NCBI GenBank assembly: GCA_038231615.1
Contig: JBBRLA010000179.1
Location: 1 to 13,266 of the forward strand
From: JBBRLA01 sp038231615
GTDB lineage: Bacteria > Myxococcota_A > Polyangia > Palsa-1104 > JAEUJZ01
Direction: 5' to 3'
Length of the DNA stretch: 13,266 nucleotides
Shown here: piece by piece, positions 5,930 through 12,684 of the stretch
Numbering within the stretch: the first letter of the stretch is position 1
Layout of the letters: every line of letters begins with the position of its first letter
Notes under the pieces: generated by a model
Told to the model about the DNA's origin: nothing
Database searches by the model: none
Seen by the model: only the letters and a program-made list of their open reading frames with translations
Made by a program: the position numbers and the translations under genes

Positions 5930-6909
5930 GTCTCACACGGCCCCTCGCCCGCCGCGCCGGAGACCGGATCGCCGGTCGGCACCGCCACCGCCACGCCCGT
6001 CGCCGCCCCGTCCGCCATGCCCGCTGCTTTTTCGCCGGCCCCGCCCGCCATGCCCGTTGCTTTTTCGTCAACCCGGCCCGGCACCGCCCCGCCGGCCCCA
6101 TCCGCCATGCCCGCTGCTTTTTCGCCGACCCGGCCCGGCACCGTCACCGCCCCATCCGCCACGCCCGGGATGCCCATGGAATTCCGCCCTTCCGGCGGCA
6201 GCGCCATCAGGCCCGACCGTCCCTGGCTGGCCTGCCGGGCCAGTTCAGGGGCCTGGAGCCGCCGGCCCAGCTCGGAAAGGAAGTCGGCCTTGCTGATCTG
6301 GTGCCGCGAGCCGATGCCCGTGCTCTTCTCCAAAGAGTCCCAGGTCAGCGCCGCCAGGGTGAAGAAGGTCTCCAGCACCCCGACCCCCTCGATGGCCGAG
6401 GCGGTGACGATGGACTCGCGCCCGCGCTGGGCAATTTCGGCCAGTTCGGCCTCGTCCCGGATCAACTCCTTTTGCAGGTCACGCTTGTTGAACTGGATGA
6501 CCACCGGCATGGCGTCGGGGTCCAGGCCATTGTCCCGGAGGTTTTCGCGCAGGTGGGCGTACGCCTCGTTGTTGGCCCGGGTCTCGCTGAGCTGGCTGTC
6601 GGCGATGAAGGCCACGCCGTCGGCGGAACGCAGCACCAGGCGGCGGGTGTTGTTGTGCATCACCTGGCCGGGCACGGTGAACAGCTTGATCACCACCTTG
6701 GGCCCGCCCTGGGCGACAAAGGAAATGGGCAGAAGATCGAAGAAGAGGGTGCGGTCGTTGGCCGTGTCCAGCGTCAGCAGACGGCTGCGGTGGGCATCCA
6801 CCAGGCGGGCGTGGAGCTTTTGCAAGTTCGTCGTCTTGCCCGACAGAGCCGGGCCGTAATAGACGAGCTTGATGGTGATTTCACGCCTTGAGAAATCGAC
6901 CTGGGCCAT
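5926..6909 (-). CDS. MglA-like small Ras-type GTPase with long repetitive C-terminal tail
   Basis: This is a 327-aa cytoplasmic GTPase. Residues 1-195 match the MglA family throughout. The P-loop GPALSGKTT is at 19-27. The family segment DRTLFFDLLP follows, with R53 at the position of the known MglA intrinsic arginine finger. Switch II is TVPGQ with Q82, G4 is NKRD (141-144) and the G5-like element is TASAIEG. MglA is known as a polarity and motility switch controlled by MglB (GAP); no mglB is visible here. Residues 230-327 are an added low-complexity Gly/Ala/Pro tail with repeated GEKAAGMADGA-type units. The start at 6909 (MAQVDFSRRE) fits family N-termini; a longer frame from 6993 would only add residues overlapping lon. 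It overlaps the lon 3' end by 29 nt and the kinase start by 4 nt. Without motility genes in view, a polarity or signalling role is inference. Confidence 0.9.
   Translation of the reverse strand: MAQVDFSRREITIKLVYYGPALSGKTTNLQKLHARLVDAHRSRLLTLDTANDRTLFFDLLPISFVAQGGPKVVIKLFTVPGQVMHNNTRRLVLRSADGVAFIADSQLSETRANNEAYAHLRENLRDNGLDPDAMPVVIQFNKRDLQKELIRDEAELAEIAQRGRESIVTASAIEGVGVLETFFTLAALTWDSLEKSTGIGSRHQISKADFLSELGRRLQAPELARQASQGRSGLMALPPEGRNSMGIPGVADGAVTVPGRVGEKAAGMADGAGGAVPGRVDEKATGMAGGAGEKAAGMADGAATGVAVAVPTGDPVSGAAGEGPCET
6004..6165 (-). repeat. Degenerate in-frame repeats in the GTPase C-terminal tail
   Basis: This segment encodes residues 249-302, built from reused blocks: (V/M)ADGA, VPGRV(G/D)EKA and GEKAAGMADG, with three EKA(A/T)GMA cores at about 263, 282 and 293. 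On the plus strand the recurring core is GCCATGCCCG(C/T)TGCTTTTTCG, seen three times. The regular reuse indicates slippage-driven expansion and not a folded domain. Confidence 0.8.
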
Positions 6910-9598
6910 TCCGGCTCGCTCTTTCCCTGGCGCTGGTCTTGGGACTGGCGTTGACGTTCGCCAGCGGGGCGGCAAGGGCCTCCCGCAGGACATCGTCCAT
7001 GTCCTTCACCAGCACGATGTTGAGGCCGCGAAGCATGGACCGGGGTATCTCGTCGAGATCGCGGTGGTTGGCCTTGGGCACAAGGACCGTCTGGATGCCG
7101 GCGCGCAGGGCCGCCAGAAGCTTCTCCTTCAAACCGCCCACCGGGAGTACCCTGCCGCGAAGGGTGATCTCGCCGGTCATGGCCACGGTGCCGCGCACCG
7201 GGATGCCGGTCAAAAGCGACACCAGGGCGCAGGCCACGGTCACCCCGGCGGAGGGCCCGTCCTTGGGCACGGCCCCGGCGGGGACATGGATGTGGATCTC
7301 GCGCTCGCCGTAGAAGGTCTCGGGCAGGCCCAGCTGCGCGGCGCGGGCGCGGGCGAAGGACAGGGCCGCCTGGGCGGATTCCTTCATCACGTCGCCAAGC
7401 TGCCCGGTCAGGGTCAGGGCGCCCTTGCCGGGCATGAGCTGGGACTCGACTTCGAGCACCTCGCCGCCCACCGGGGTCCACGCCAGGCCCAGGGCGGTGC
7501 CGACGGGGTGCTGGATGACGCCGCGGCCGGAGGTGCCGTGATCGGAAGAAAGGGCGTGGATGGTGTGGCGCAGATAGAGCGGCGCACCCAGGAGCCGCCC
7601 GACGGTCTTGGGGCTGATGACCACGACCTTCTGGCGCTGGGGCATGACCGGGAGCAGCGTCATCGGGGGCGCCTTGCTCCGGCCGGGGTGAAGGGGCTGC
7701 CCGGGGACGGGCCCCTTGTGGGCCAGGTTGTGCTTCAGCGCCTGGTTCTTCTGGTCCTCCCGCTCGACTACCTGGCGGGCGACCTTGCGACAGACCGCGG
7801 CCACCTGACGTTCCAGGTCGCGCAGCCCGGCCTCGCGGGTGTAGTCGGAGATAAGGCTGCGCAGGGCGGGGGTGGTGAAGCGGACCTCACAAGAAGGCAA
7901 AAGGCCCGCCTGGGCGATGGCCCGGGGGACCACGTGGCGCCTGGCAATGGCCAGCTTCTCGGCCTCGGAGTAGCCCGAAAGCTGGATGAGTTCCAGGCGG
8001 TCGCGCAGGGCCTGGGGGATGCGGTCGCTGGCGTTGGCGGTGGCGATGAAGAGGATCTGCGACAAATCGAAGGGGACGCCCAGGTAGTTGTCGCGGAAGG
8101 TGCTGTTCTGCTCGGGGTCGAGGACTTCCAAAAGCGCCGCGGCGGGGTCGCCCTGCCCCTCGGTGCCGAGCTTGTCGATCTCGTCGAGGAGGACCACGGG
8201 GTTCTTGTGTCCGGCCTGGCGCATGCCCTGGATGATGCGGCCGGGCATGGCGCCGACGTAGGTGCGCCGGTGGCCGCGGATCTCCGCGTCGTCGCGCACG
8301 CCGCCCAGGACCACGCGCACGAAGCGCCGGCCCAGGGCGCGGGCGATGGAGCGCCCCAGGGAGGTCTTGCCCACGCCGGGGGGGCCGACAAAACACAGGA
8401 TGGTGCCCAGTTGGGCCACGCCCCGGGGCTCGCCGGAGTGGCCGCGCTGTGCGCCGCGGAGACGCACCACGCTGAGGAATTCGAGGATGCGGTCCTTGAC
8501 GCGGATGAGGTCGTAGTGGTCCTCGTCGAGGATCTTGCGGGCCACGGTCAGGTCGAGCTGGTCCTCGGTGGTCTTCTGCCAGGGCAGTTCGACCATCCAG
8601 TCGAGGTAGGTGCGCACCACCTGGTATTCGGCGGCGGTGCTTTGCATGGTCTCCAGGCGGCGAAGCTGGCGCTCGGCTTCGATCAGGGCCTCGCCGGACA
8701 GGCCGGCCTCGCCGACGCGACGGCGCAGTTCGACGGCCTCGCCGCCTTCCTCGCCGCCACCCAGCTCGCTGTGGATCTGCCGAAGCTGTTCGCGCAGGAA
8801 GTGCTCGCGCTGGTTGCGCGAAAGGACCTCCTTGGCGCGGCTCTGGATGTTCTCCTGCATCTGGATGATCTCGACCTCCTTGCGCAGGAAGGCGGCAATC
8901 ACCCGCAGGCGGCGCAGGGGGTCCAGTTCTTCCAGGATGACCTGGGCTTCGTCCACCTTGAGTTGGAGATTGGCACAGACCAGATCCGACAGGCGGCCCG
9001 GCTCTTCGACGCCGGGGAGGATGGCCAGAAGCTCGGGGGAGCTGACCTTGCCGGCCTGGTTGTAGGGGTCCAGGTCGTCGCGGATCTGCCGAGAAAGCGC
9101 CTCGATCTCGGCGGTGGCCAGGGGGCCGTGGGGGTCCCCGGCGGGGCCGCCGTTTTGGGCCCCGGGGCTGCCGGGCGACGACGAGTGTATCGGAGACGAG
9201 ACCGGGCGGTCGTGGACCTGCTCGACGCGCACAGTGTGGCACGGATCGCGTCCCTGCCATTCGGAGACGCGGGCGCGGAAGAGCCCCTGGATGAGGATCT
9301 TCATGCGCCCGTCGGAAAGCTTGCGCATGCGCAGGATGGTCCCGACGGTGCCGATTTCGTTGAGGGCATCCGGTTCGGGGGAGTCGTCGGTCTCGGAACG
9401 CTGGACGGTGACGAAGATCAGGCGGTCCTTGGTGCTGCCCAGGGCGATGTCCACCGCGGCGGCGGAGACCTGCCGGGCCACCAGCAAGGGTACGATCATG
9501 TACGGGAAAAGGACGAGATCGCGGACAGGGAGCAGCGCCAGGGTATCTGGCAGCTCTACCTGAGGGATCTCTGGGGTGTCGACGAGCAGCTCTGACAT
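6881..9598 (-). CDS. lon: Lon ATP-dependent serine protease
   Basis: This 905-aa cytosolic AAA+ protease degrades misfolded and regulatory proteins. The N-terminal substrate-binding LAN domain (about 15-235, from LPDTLALLPVRDLVLFP) is followed by a helical region (to about 350). The AAA+ module has Walker A GPPGVGKTS (405-413), Walker B VVLLDEID (468-475), sensor 1 ATAN (519-522) and sensor 2 YTREAGLRDLER. The protease domain has the catalytic dyad S783 (PKDGPSAG) and K826 (GGLKEKLL), 43 residues apart as in E. coli Lon; LAWTPVGG is also kept. It is longer than E. coli Lon (784 aa). Extra sequence includes a Ser/Gly/Pro loop near 135-160 and a basic, Pro-rich insert near 614-656, just before the protease domain. 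The start is ATG 9598, with AGGGG about 12 nt upstream. It probably leads a unit with the overlapping GTPase and kinase genes. Confidence 0.97.
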   Translation of the reverse strand: MSELLVDTPEIPQVELPDTLALLPVRDLVLFPYMIVPLLVARQVSAAAVDIALGSTKDRLIFVTVQRSETDDSPEPDALNEIGTVGTILRMRKLSDGRMKILIQGLFRARVSEWQGRDPCHTVRVEQVHDRPVSSPIHSSSPGSPGAQNGGPAGDPHGPLATAEIEALSRQIRDDLDPYNQAGKVSSPELLAILPGVEEPGRLSDLVCANLQLKVDEAQVILEELDPLRRLRVIAAFLRKEVEIIQMQENIQSRAKEVLSRNQREHFLREQLRQIHSELGGGEEGGEAVELRRRVGEAGLSGEALIEAERQLRRLETMQSTAAEYQVVRTYLDWMVELPWQKTTEDQLDLTVARKILDEDHYDLIRVKDRILEFLSVVRLRGAQRGHSGEPRGVAQLGTILCFVGPPGVGKTSLGRSIARALGRRFVRVVLGGVRDDAEIRGHRRTYVGAMPGRIIQGMRQAGHKNPVVLLDEIDKLGTEGQGDPAAALLEVLDPEQNSTFRDNYLGVPFDLSQILFIATANASDRIPQALRDRLELIQLSGYSEAEKLAIARRHVVPRAIAQAGLLPSCEVRFTTPALRSLISDYTREAGLRDLERQVAAVCRKVARQVVEREDQKNQALKHNLAHKGPVPGQPLHPGRSKAPPMTLLPVMPQRQKVVVISPKTVGRLLGAPLYLRHTIHALSSDHGTSGRGVIQHPVGTALGLAWTPVGGEVLEVESQLMPGKGALTLTGQLGDVMKESAQAALSFARARAAQLGLPETFYGEREIHIHVPAGAVPKDGPSAGVTVACALVSLLTGIPVRGTVAMTGEITLRGRVLPVGGLKEKLLAALRAGIQTVLVPKANHRDLDEIPRSMLRGLNIVLVKDMDDVLREALAAPLANVNASPKTSARERASRNGPGRFLKA

Positions 9599-9631
9599 CA
9601 GCTACGGGGTCCCCTGGTCACGTGCGGACGC

Positions 9632-9661
9632 AGCATACTCCACGAGGCATCGACAGTACAA
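9632..9661 (-). promoter_or_regulatory. Candidate lon promoter
   Basis: On the minus strand, TTGTAC (9661-9656) and TATGCT (9637-9632) are separated by 18 bp, giving a leader of roughly 27 nt before the lon ATG. The -10 matches 4/6 and the -35 matches 3/6 of the sigma-70 consensus. No CIRCE element or clear sigma-32 box was seen in the 105-bp spacer between hsp20 and lon. Confidence 0.3.
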
Positions 9662-9703
9662 ACTTTTACCATTTCCTGGCGGGGCCGGCTCTTTTGCTGC
9701 CGG

Positions 9704-10213
9704 TTACAGGTCGCCGCCTGCGGGGCGGGCGGCAGGCGGCCGGGTGGAGATCTGGATGGTGAAGCGGCGGCTGCGGCGGTCCTCGGTGAGGGTGGGGATG
9801 ATGACGGTGAGGATGCCGCCGGAAAGTTCGGCCCGGGTCTGGGACAGGTCGCAGGGCCCTGGCAGGGAGAAGATGCGGCGGAAAGGGCCGTACTGCCGTT
9901 CGAGACACTGATAGCTGACCGGGGTCATTGACGAGGGGGTGGAGCCTTGAAGGCCGAAGGGGATGCGCGGGGGCATCTTGGGCAGCTCCGGCGATGGCTT
10001 GATGCCCTCGACGACGACGCAGTCGCGCTGGCTGTAGATCTGGACCTCGCCAGGGCGCACGCCAGGAAGTTCGATTTCCAGGATGTAGTGCCCGGCCAGT
10101 TCCTGAACGTCCGCCACCGGGCGCAGGAGGCCGGGGGTCGCCACCTCTGCCGCGGCGATGCGTTCGAGGAGGGCTTCGGCCTCGCGGCGCAGATCGCGTA
10201 GGCGATTGTCCAT
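9704..10213 (-). CDS. Small heat-shock protein (Hsp20/alpha-crystallin family)
   Basis: This 169-aa ATP-independent holdase chaperone would bind unfolding proteins and pass them to ATP-dependent machines. The alpha-crystallin domain spans about residues 33-153. It starts with PVADVQELAGHYILEIELPG and continues with EVQIYSQRDCVVVEG; the hallmark A-x4-G-x-L-x-V appears as AELSGGILTV (128-137). Between the strand ending near 72 and the one starting at 100 (VSYQCLERQYGPFRRIFSLP) lies an added loop of about 28 residues rich in Pro, Ser and Met. The N-terminus is a short charged helix, and the C-terminal tail lacks an obvious I-x-I motif except IQI at 153-155. ATG 10213 is chosen because an upstream in-frame ATG (10270) would place the promoter inside the gene. 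It lies directly upstream of lon, a sensible functional pairing. Confidence 0.85.
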   Translation of the reverse strand: MDNRLRDLRREAEALLERIAAAEVATPGLLRPVADVQELAGHYILEIELPGVRPGEVQIYSQRDCVVVEGIKPSPELPKMPPRIPFGLQGSTPSSMTPVSYQCLERQYGPFRRIFSLPGPCDLSQTRAELSGGILTVIIPTLTEDRRSRRFTIQISTRPPAARPAGGDL

Positions 10214-10222
10214 ACCACGGAC

Positions 10223-10251
10223 ATTGTAGCGCAAAGTCTGCGCACGGCCAA
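10223..10251 (-). promoter_or_regulatory. Candidate promoter of the hsp20 gene
   Basis: On the minus strand TTGGCC (10251-10246) and TACAAT (10228-10223) are 17 bp apart. The -10 matches 5/6 of consensus. Only nine bases separate the -10 from the ATG at 10213, so the transcript would start about at the start codon. No Shine-Dalgarno sequence is present, in keeping with a leaderless or near-leaderless message. Confidence 0.45.
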
Positions 10252-10297
10252 GAAAGGGCCTGTCGATCACCGCGGCGCTTCGCGCTTCGCGACCGGC

Positions 10298-11059
10298 CTA
10301 GCGGAGGAAGGAACGCTTGATGATGTTCAGGTAGTCGTTGCCGAAGCTGTCCATCTCGTTGGAGATGACCTTGATCTTGCGGGCGAAGAAGTTGAAGGCC
10401 ATGACGGCGGGGATAGCGGCCACCAGGCCGATGGCGGTGGTGATGAGGGCCTCGGCGATGCCGGGGGCCACGGTGGCCAGGTTGGCCGAGCCCTTGGCGC
10501 CGATGTTGCGGAAGGCGTCCATGATGCCCCACACGGTGCCGAAGAGACCCACGAAGGGGGCGGAGGAGCCGACGGTGGCCAAAAAGGGAGTCAGGCTTTC
10601 CAGGTGGGTCATCTCGGCGATGAACGAGCGGCGCAGGGAGCGCTCGACGTTCTCGATGTCGCCCATGCCGTGGGTCTCGGTGTTTTCGCCGGGCCTGCCG
10701 GCCTTGCCCGCGGTCGCCCCACCGGCGCCGGAGTCCCGGGACAGGCGCATCAGCTCGACGTAGCCCGCCTTGAACATCGAGGCCACGGGAGACCGGCGGA
10801 AGCGCTTGGCCTGCTCATACACGGCGTCCAGGCGCTTCTGCTGCCAAAAGACATCCAGGAAGGCCTCGGTCTCGTTGGCGGCCCGGAACAGCTGGAAGAT
10901 CTTGTACCCGATGATGAAGGTGGTCACCACGAAGAAGGTGATCAGACAGAAGAGCACCCCGAGGATCACGCCGCCGGAGCTGAGGACAAGCTGGAAGAGG
11001 TCGAGTTGTTGGCCCGCGGCCCCTTGTGCCGGGCCCGCGGTGGCAAGTAAGGACAGCAT
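10298..11059 (-). CDS. tolQ: TolQ-type (MotA/TolQ/ExbB family) proton-channel protein
   Basis: This 253-aa inner-membrane protein is the channel subunit of a proton-driven motor; TolQ powers the Tol-Pal envelope complex during constriction. Three membrane segments are seen: about 28-52, 155-180 and 200-225. Typical TolQ signatures are present: TVGSSAPFVGLFGTVWGIM (162-180), then VAPGIAEALITTAIGLVAAIPA (197-218), then AFNFFARKI. The cytoplasmic loop holds a Gly/Ala-rich insert (about 109-133, with GAGGATAGKAGRPG) before IENVERSLRRSF. The start is ATG 11059, without a visible Shine-Dalgarno. Downstream lies hsp20, not the usual tolR (ExbD-like) partner, which must be elsewhere or missing. ExbB is the alternative label, but the APFVGLFGTVWGIM and N-terminal organisation fit TolQ better. 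Confidence 0.9.
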   Translation of the reverse strand: MLSLLATAGPAQGAAGQQLDLFQLVLSSGGVILGVLFCLITFFVVTTFIIGYKIFQLFRAANETEAFLDVFWQQKRLDAVYEQAKRFRRSPVASMFKAGYVELMRLSRDSGAGGATAGKAGRPGENTETHGMGDIENVERSLRRSFIAEMTHLESLTPFLATVGSSAPFVGLFGTVWGIMDAFRNIGAKGSANLATVAPGIAEALITTAIGLVAAIPAVMAFNFFARKIKVISNEMDSFGNDYLNIIKRSFLR

Positions 11060-11070
11060 GGTAATGAACC

Positions 11071-11099
11071 AGGGTAGACCGGCGGGAAGGAAGCGTCAA
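11071..11099 (-). promoter_or_regulatory. Candidate tolQ promoter
   Basis: On the minus strand TTGACG (11099-11094, 5/6 match) and TACCCT (11076-11071, 3/6) have a 17-bp spacer. Eleven bases separate the -10 from the ATG, so the leader would be about 4 nt. The octamer GCGTCAAA (plus strand) containing the -35 occurs again at 11106-11113, 13 bp away, and could be a pair of regulator half-sites. Confidence 0.35.
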
Positions 11100-11130
11100 A
11101 CCCTGGCGTCAAATCGCATGGCGCCGGCCC

Positions 11131-11159
11131 TTGACCGGGGGCGGAACCTCTGCGATGGT
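11131..11159 (+). promoter_or_regulatory. Candidate enolase promoter
   Basis: TTGACC (11131-11136, 5/6 match) is followed after 17 bp by GATGGT (11154-11159, only 3/6). The predicted start near 11166 gives a leader of about 18 nt that contains the AAAGGAG ribosome-binding site. The weak -10 keeps confidence low. Confidence 0.3.
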
Positions 11160-11170
11160 TCGGGGTCGCT

Positions 11171-11177
11171 AAAGGAG
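11171..11177 (+). promoter_or_regulatory. Enolase ribosome-binding site
   Basis: AAAGGAG lies 6 nt before the ATG at 11184 and fixes the enolase start. The same frame is open far upstream (to 10770), but that part is antisense to tolQ and does not belong to the protein. Confidence 0.85.
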
Positions 11178-11183
11178 ACGCCC

Positions 11184-12509
11184 ATGACGGAGATCGTGGC
11201 GGTACGGGGACGAGAGATCCTGGACTCGCGGGGCAACCCGACCCTGGAGGTGGACGTGGTCACCGCGGGCGGCGCCGTCGGTCGTGCCGCGGTGCCCTCG
11301 GGGGCGTCCACCGGCTCGCATGAAGCGCTGGAGCTGCGGGACGGCGACGATCGGCGCTACCTGGGCAAGGGGGTGCTGCGCGCGGTGCAGCACGTGAACG
11401 AGGTGCTGGGGCCGGCGATGATCGGCCTGGACGCCGCCGAGCAGCCGCGGATCGACGAGGCGCTGCTCTTGCTGGATGGGACGCCGAACAAAAGCAAGCT
11501 GGGCGCGAACGCCCTTTTGGGCATCTCGCTGGCGTCGGCCCGAGGGGCGGCGGAGCAGCTTGGCGTGCCGCTCTATCGTTATCTGGGCGGGACTTCGGCG
11601 CGGCTCATGCCGGTACCGCTGATGAACTTGATCAACGGCGGGGCCCACGCGGACAACAACCTCGACGTGCAGGAGTTCATGGTGGTGCCGTGGGGCGCGA
11701 CCTCGTTCCCCGAGGCGCTGCGCATGGGGGTCGAGGTGTTCCACCACCTGAAGCAGGTGCTGAAGGCCAAGGGGCTTTTCACCGGGGTGGGCGATGAGGG
11801 CGGCTTTGCGCCAAACCTGCCGGCCAACGAGGCGGCGCTGGACGCGCTGCTGGAAGCCATCGGCAAGGCCGGCTACCGCCCCGGCGAGGACATCGCCATC
11901 GCGATGGATGTCGCGGCCAGTGAGTTTTATGATCGCGAAGCGCCGCAGGCGCCGCGGTCCATAGACCGTCACAAGGGGTACCGGCTGGGCGGCAACCAGC
12001 TTTCGTCGGATGAAATGGTGGGGTGGTACGCGGGGCTGTGCAAGAACTACCCGATCGTGTCCATCGAGGACGGCATGGCCGAGGACGACTGGGCTGGCTG
12101 GAAGCGGCTGACCGAGGCGCTGGGGCAGCAGGTGCAACTGGTCGGGGATGACCTTTTCGTCACCGATGTGCGCCGGCTGGCCCGGGGACTGACCGAGGGG
12201 GTGGCCAATTCGATCCTCATCAAGGTGAACCAGATCGGCACGCTGACCGAGACGCTGGACGCGGTGAGTTTGGCGCAGAAGGCGGGTTACACGGCGATCA
12301 TCTCCCACCGATCGGGGGAGACCGAGGACCCCTTCATCGCGGACCTGGCCGTCGCCACCTGCGCGGGGCAGATCAAGACTGGCTCGGCGTCTCGATCCGA
12401 GCGAGTGGCCAAGTACAACCAGCTCCTGCGCATCCACGAGGAGCTGGGGAGCACGGCCCGCTTCGCCGGGCGAGCGGCGTTCCACAGGCGGCCGGCAGTC
12501 GTGACGTAG
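11184..12509 (+). CDS. eno: Enolase (phosphopyruvate hydratase)
   Basis: This 441-aa cytosolic enzyme converts 2-phosphoglycerate to phosphoenolpyruvate in glycolysis and the reverse in gluconeogenesis. In many bacteria it also joins the RNA degradosome. The protein begins MTEIVAVRGREILDSRGNPT, as in the family. The active-site loop is PSGASTGSHEA (38-48). H155 and E164 lie in GGAHADNN and QEFM. The acid/base pair is E205 (GDEGGFAP) and K347 (LIKVNQIGT). H375-R376-S377 (SHRSGETED) and K398 (GQIKTGS) bind substrate. The Mg2+ ligands are D242 (AMDVAASEFYD), E295 (SIEDGM) and D322 (GDDLFVTD). All key residues are present and the length is normal. The C-terminal tail after residue 423 is slightly extended and basic (FHRRP). 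It is divergent from tolQ and separated from the next gene by 175 bp. Confidence 0.98.
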   Translation: MTEIVAVRGREILDSRGNPTLEVDVVTAGGAVGRAAVPSGASTGSHEALELRDGDDRRYLGKGVLRAVQHVNEVLGPAMIGLDAAEQPRIDEALLLLDGTPNKSKLGANALLGISLASARGAAEQLGVPLYRYLGGTSARLMPVPLMNLINGGAHADNNLDVQEFMVVPWGATSFPEALRMGVEVFHHLKQVLKAKGLFTGVGDEGGFAPNLPANEAALDALLEAIGKAGYRPGEDIAIAMDVAASEFYDREAPQAPRSIDRHKGYRLGGNQLSSDEMVGWYAGLCKNYPIVSIEDGMAEDDWAGWKRLTEALGQQVQLVGDDLFVTDVRRLARGLTEGVANSILIKVNQIGTLTETLDAVSLAQKAGYTAIISHRSGETEDPFIADLAVATCAGQIKTGSASRSERVAKYNQLLRIHEELGSTARFAGRAAFHRRPAVVT

Positions 12510-12525
12510 CCCATAAGCCCATAAG
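12510..12525 (+). repeat. Tandem 8-bp direct repeat after the enolase stop
   Basis: CCCATAAG is repeated twice with no gap, starting on the base after the TAG stop codon. It is short and may have no function. No GC-rich hairpin with a U-tract was found in the rest of the spacer. A 5-bp stem (CCGCA/TGCGG near 12557-12572) is too weak to call a terminator. Confidence 0.7.
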
Positions 12526-12591
12526 TTAAGATCGGACCTGGACGGCTTGTTGTGCGCCGCATCACGCTGCGGGATTCATTGAGCTTCGGGG

Positions 12592-12620
12592 AAGACAGCG
12601 CGCTCCTGGCATGCTACACT
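12592..12620 (+). promoter_or_regulatory. Candidate promoter of the terminal phosphoesterase-like gene
   Basis: AAGACA (12592-12597, 4/6) and TACACT (12615-12620, 4/6) are 17 bp apart, and the -10 is preceded by TGC, making an extended -10 (TGCTACACT). The start would be near 12627, giving a leader of about 58 nt. This is consistent with the gene being transcribed separately from enolase. Confidence 0.4.
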
Positions 12621-12673
12621 CCCGCGGCTGCTGATTGGAAGGGCGCCAGACCCACCACCACCAAGCGCCTAAT

Positions 12674-12678
12674 GGGAG
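12674..12678 (+). promoter_or_regulatory. Ribosome-binding site of the terminal gene
   Basis: GGGAG sits 6 nt before the ATG at 12685 and selects this start over the out-of-frame ATG at 12672. Confidence 0.6.
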
Positions 12679-12684
12679 TCTTCG

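Noticed and set aside
4469..6859. A 796-codon plus-strand frame across the kinase and GTPase genes
   Set aside because: This is an antisense shadow of two genes with clear motifs on the minus strand; the translation is low complexity and shows no family signature.
6910..6993. A longer GTPase start at 6993
   Set aside because: The extra 28 residues overlap the lon 3' coding end and are Pro/Arg-rich; MglA family proteins begin close to the MAQVDFSRRE start at 6909.
6869..9595. A 908-codon open frame on the plus strand opposite lon
   Set aside because: It mirrors lon almost exactly, is His/Gly/Gln-rich with no domain, and arises from the high third-position GC of lon; it has no ribosome-binding site or known motifs.
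10261..10297. A rho-independent terminator between tolQ and hsp20
   Set aside because: The GC-rich repeat (CGCTTCGCG) can fold but has no U-tract on either strand.
10770..11183. An N-terminal extension of enolase of 138 codons
   Set aside because: It lies antisense to tolQ, and the enolase family N-terminus begins at 11184 directly after a good ribosome-binding site.
11169..12485. A 438-codon minus-strand frame opposite enolase
   Set aside because: Enolase is unambiguous on the plus strand; the antisense frame has no recognisable domain.
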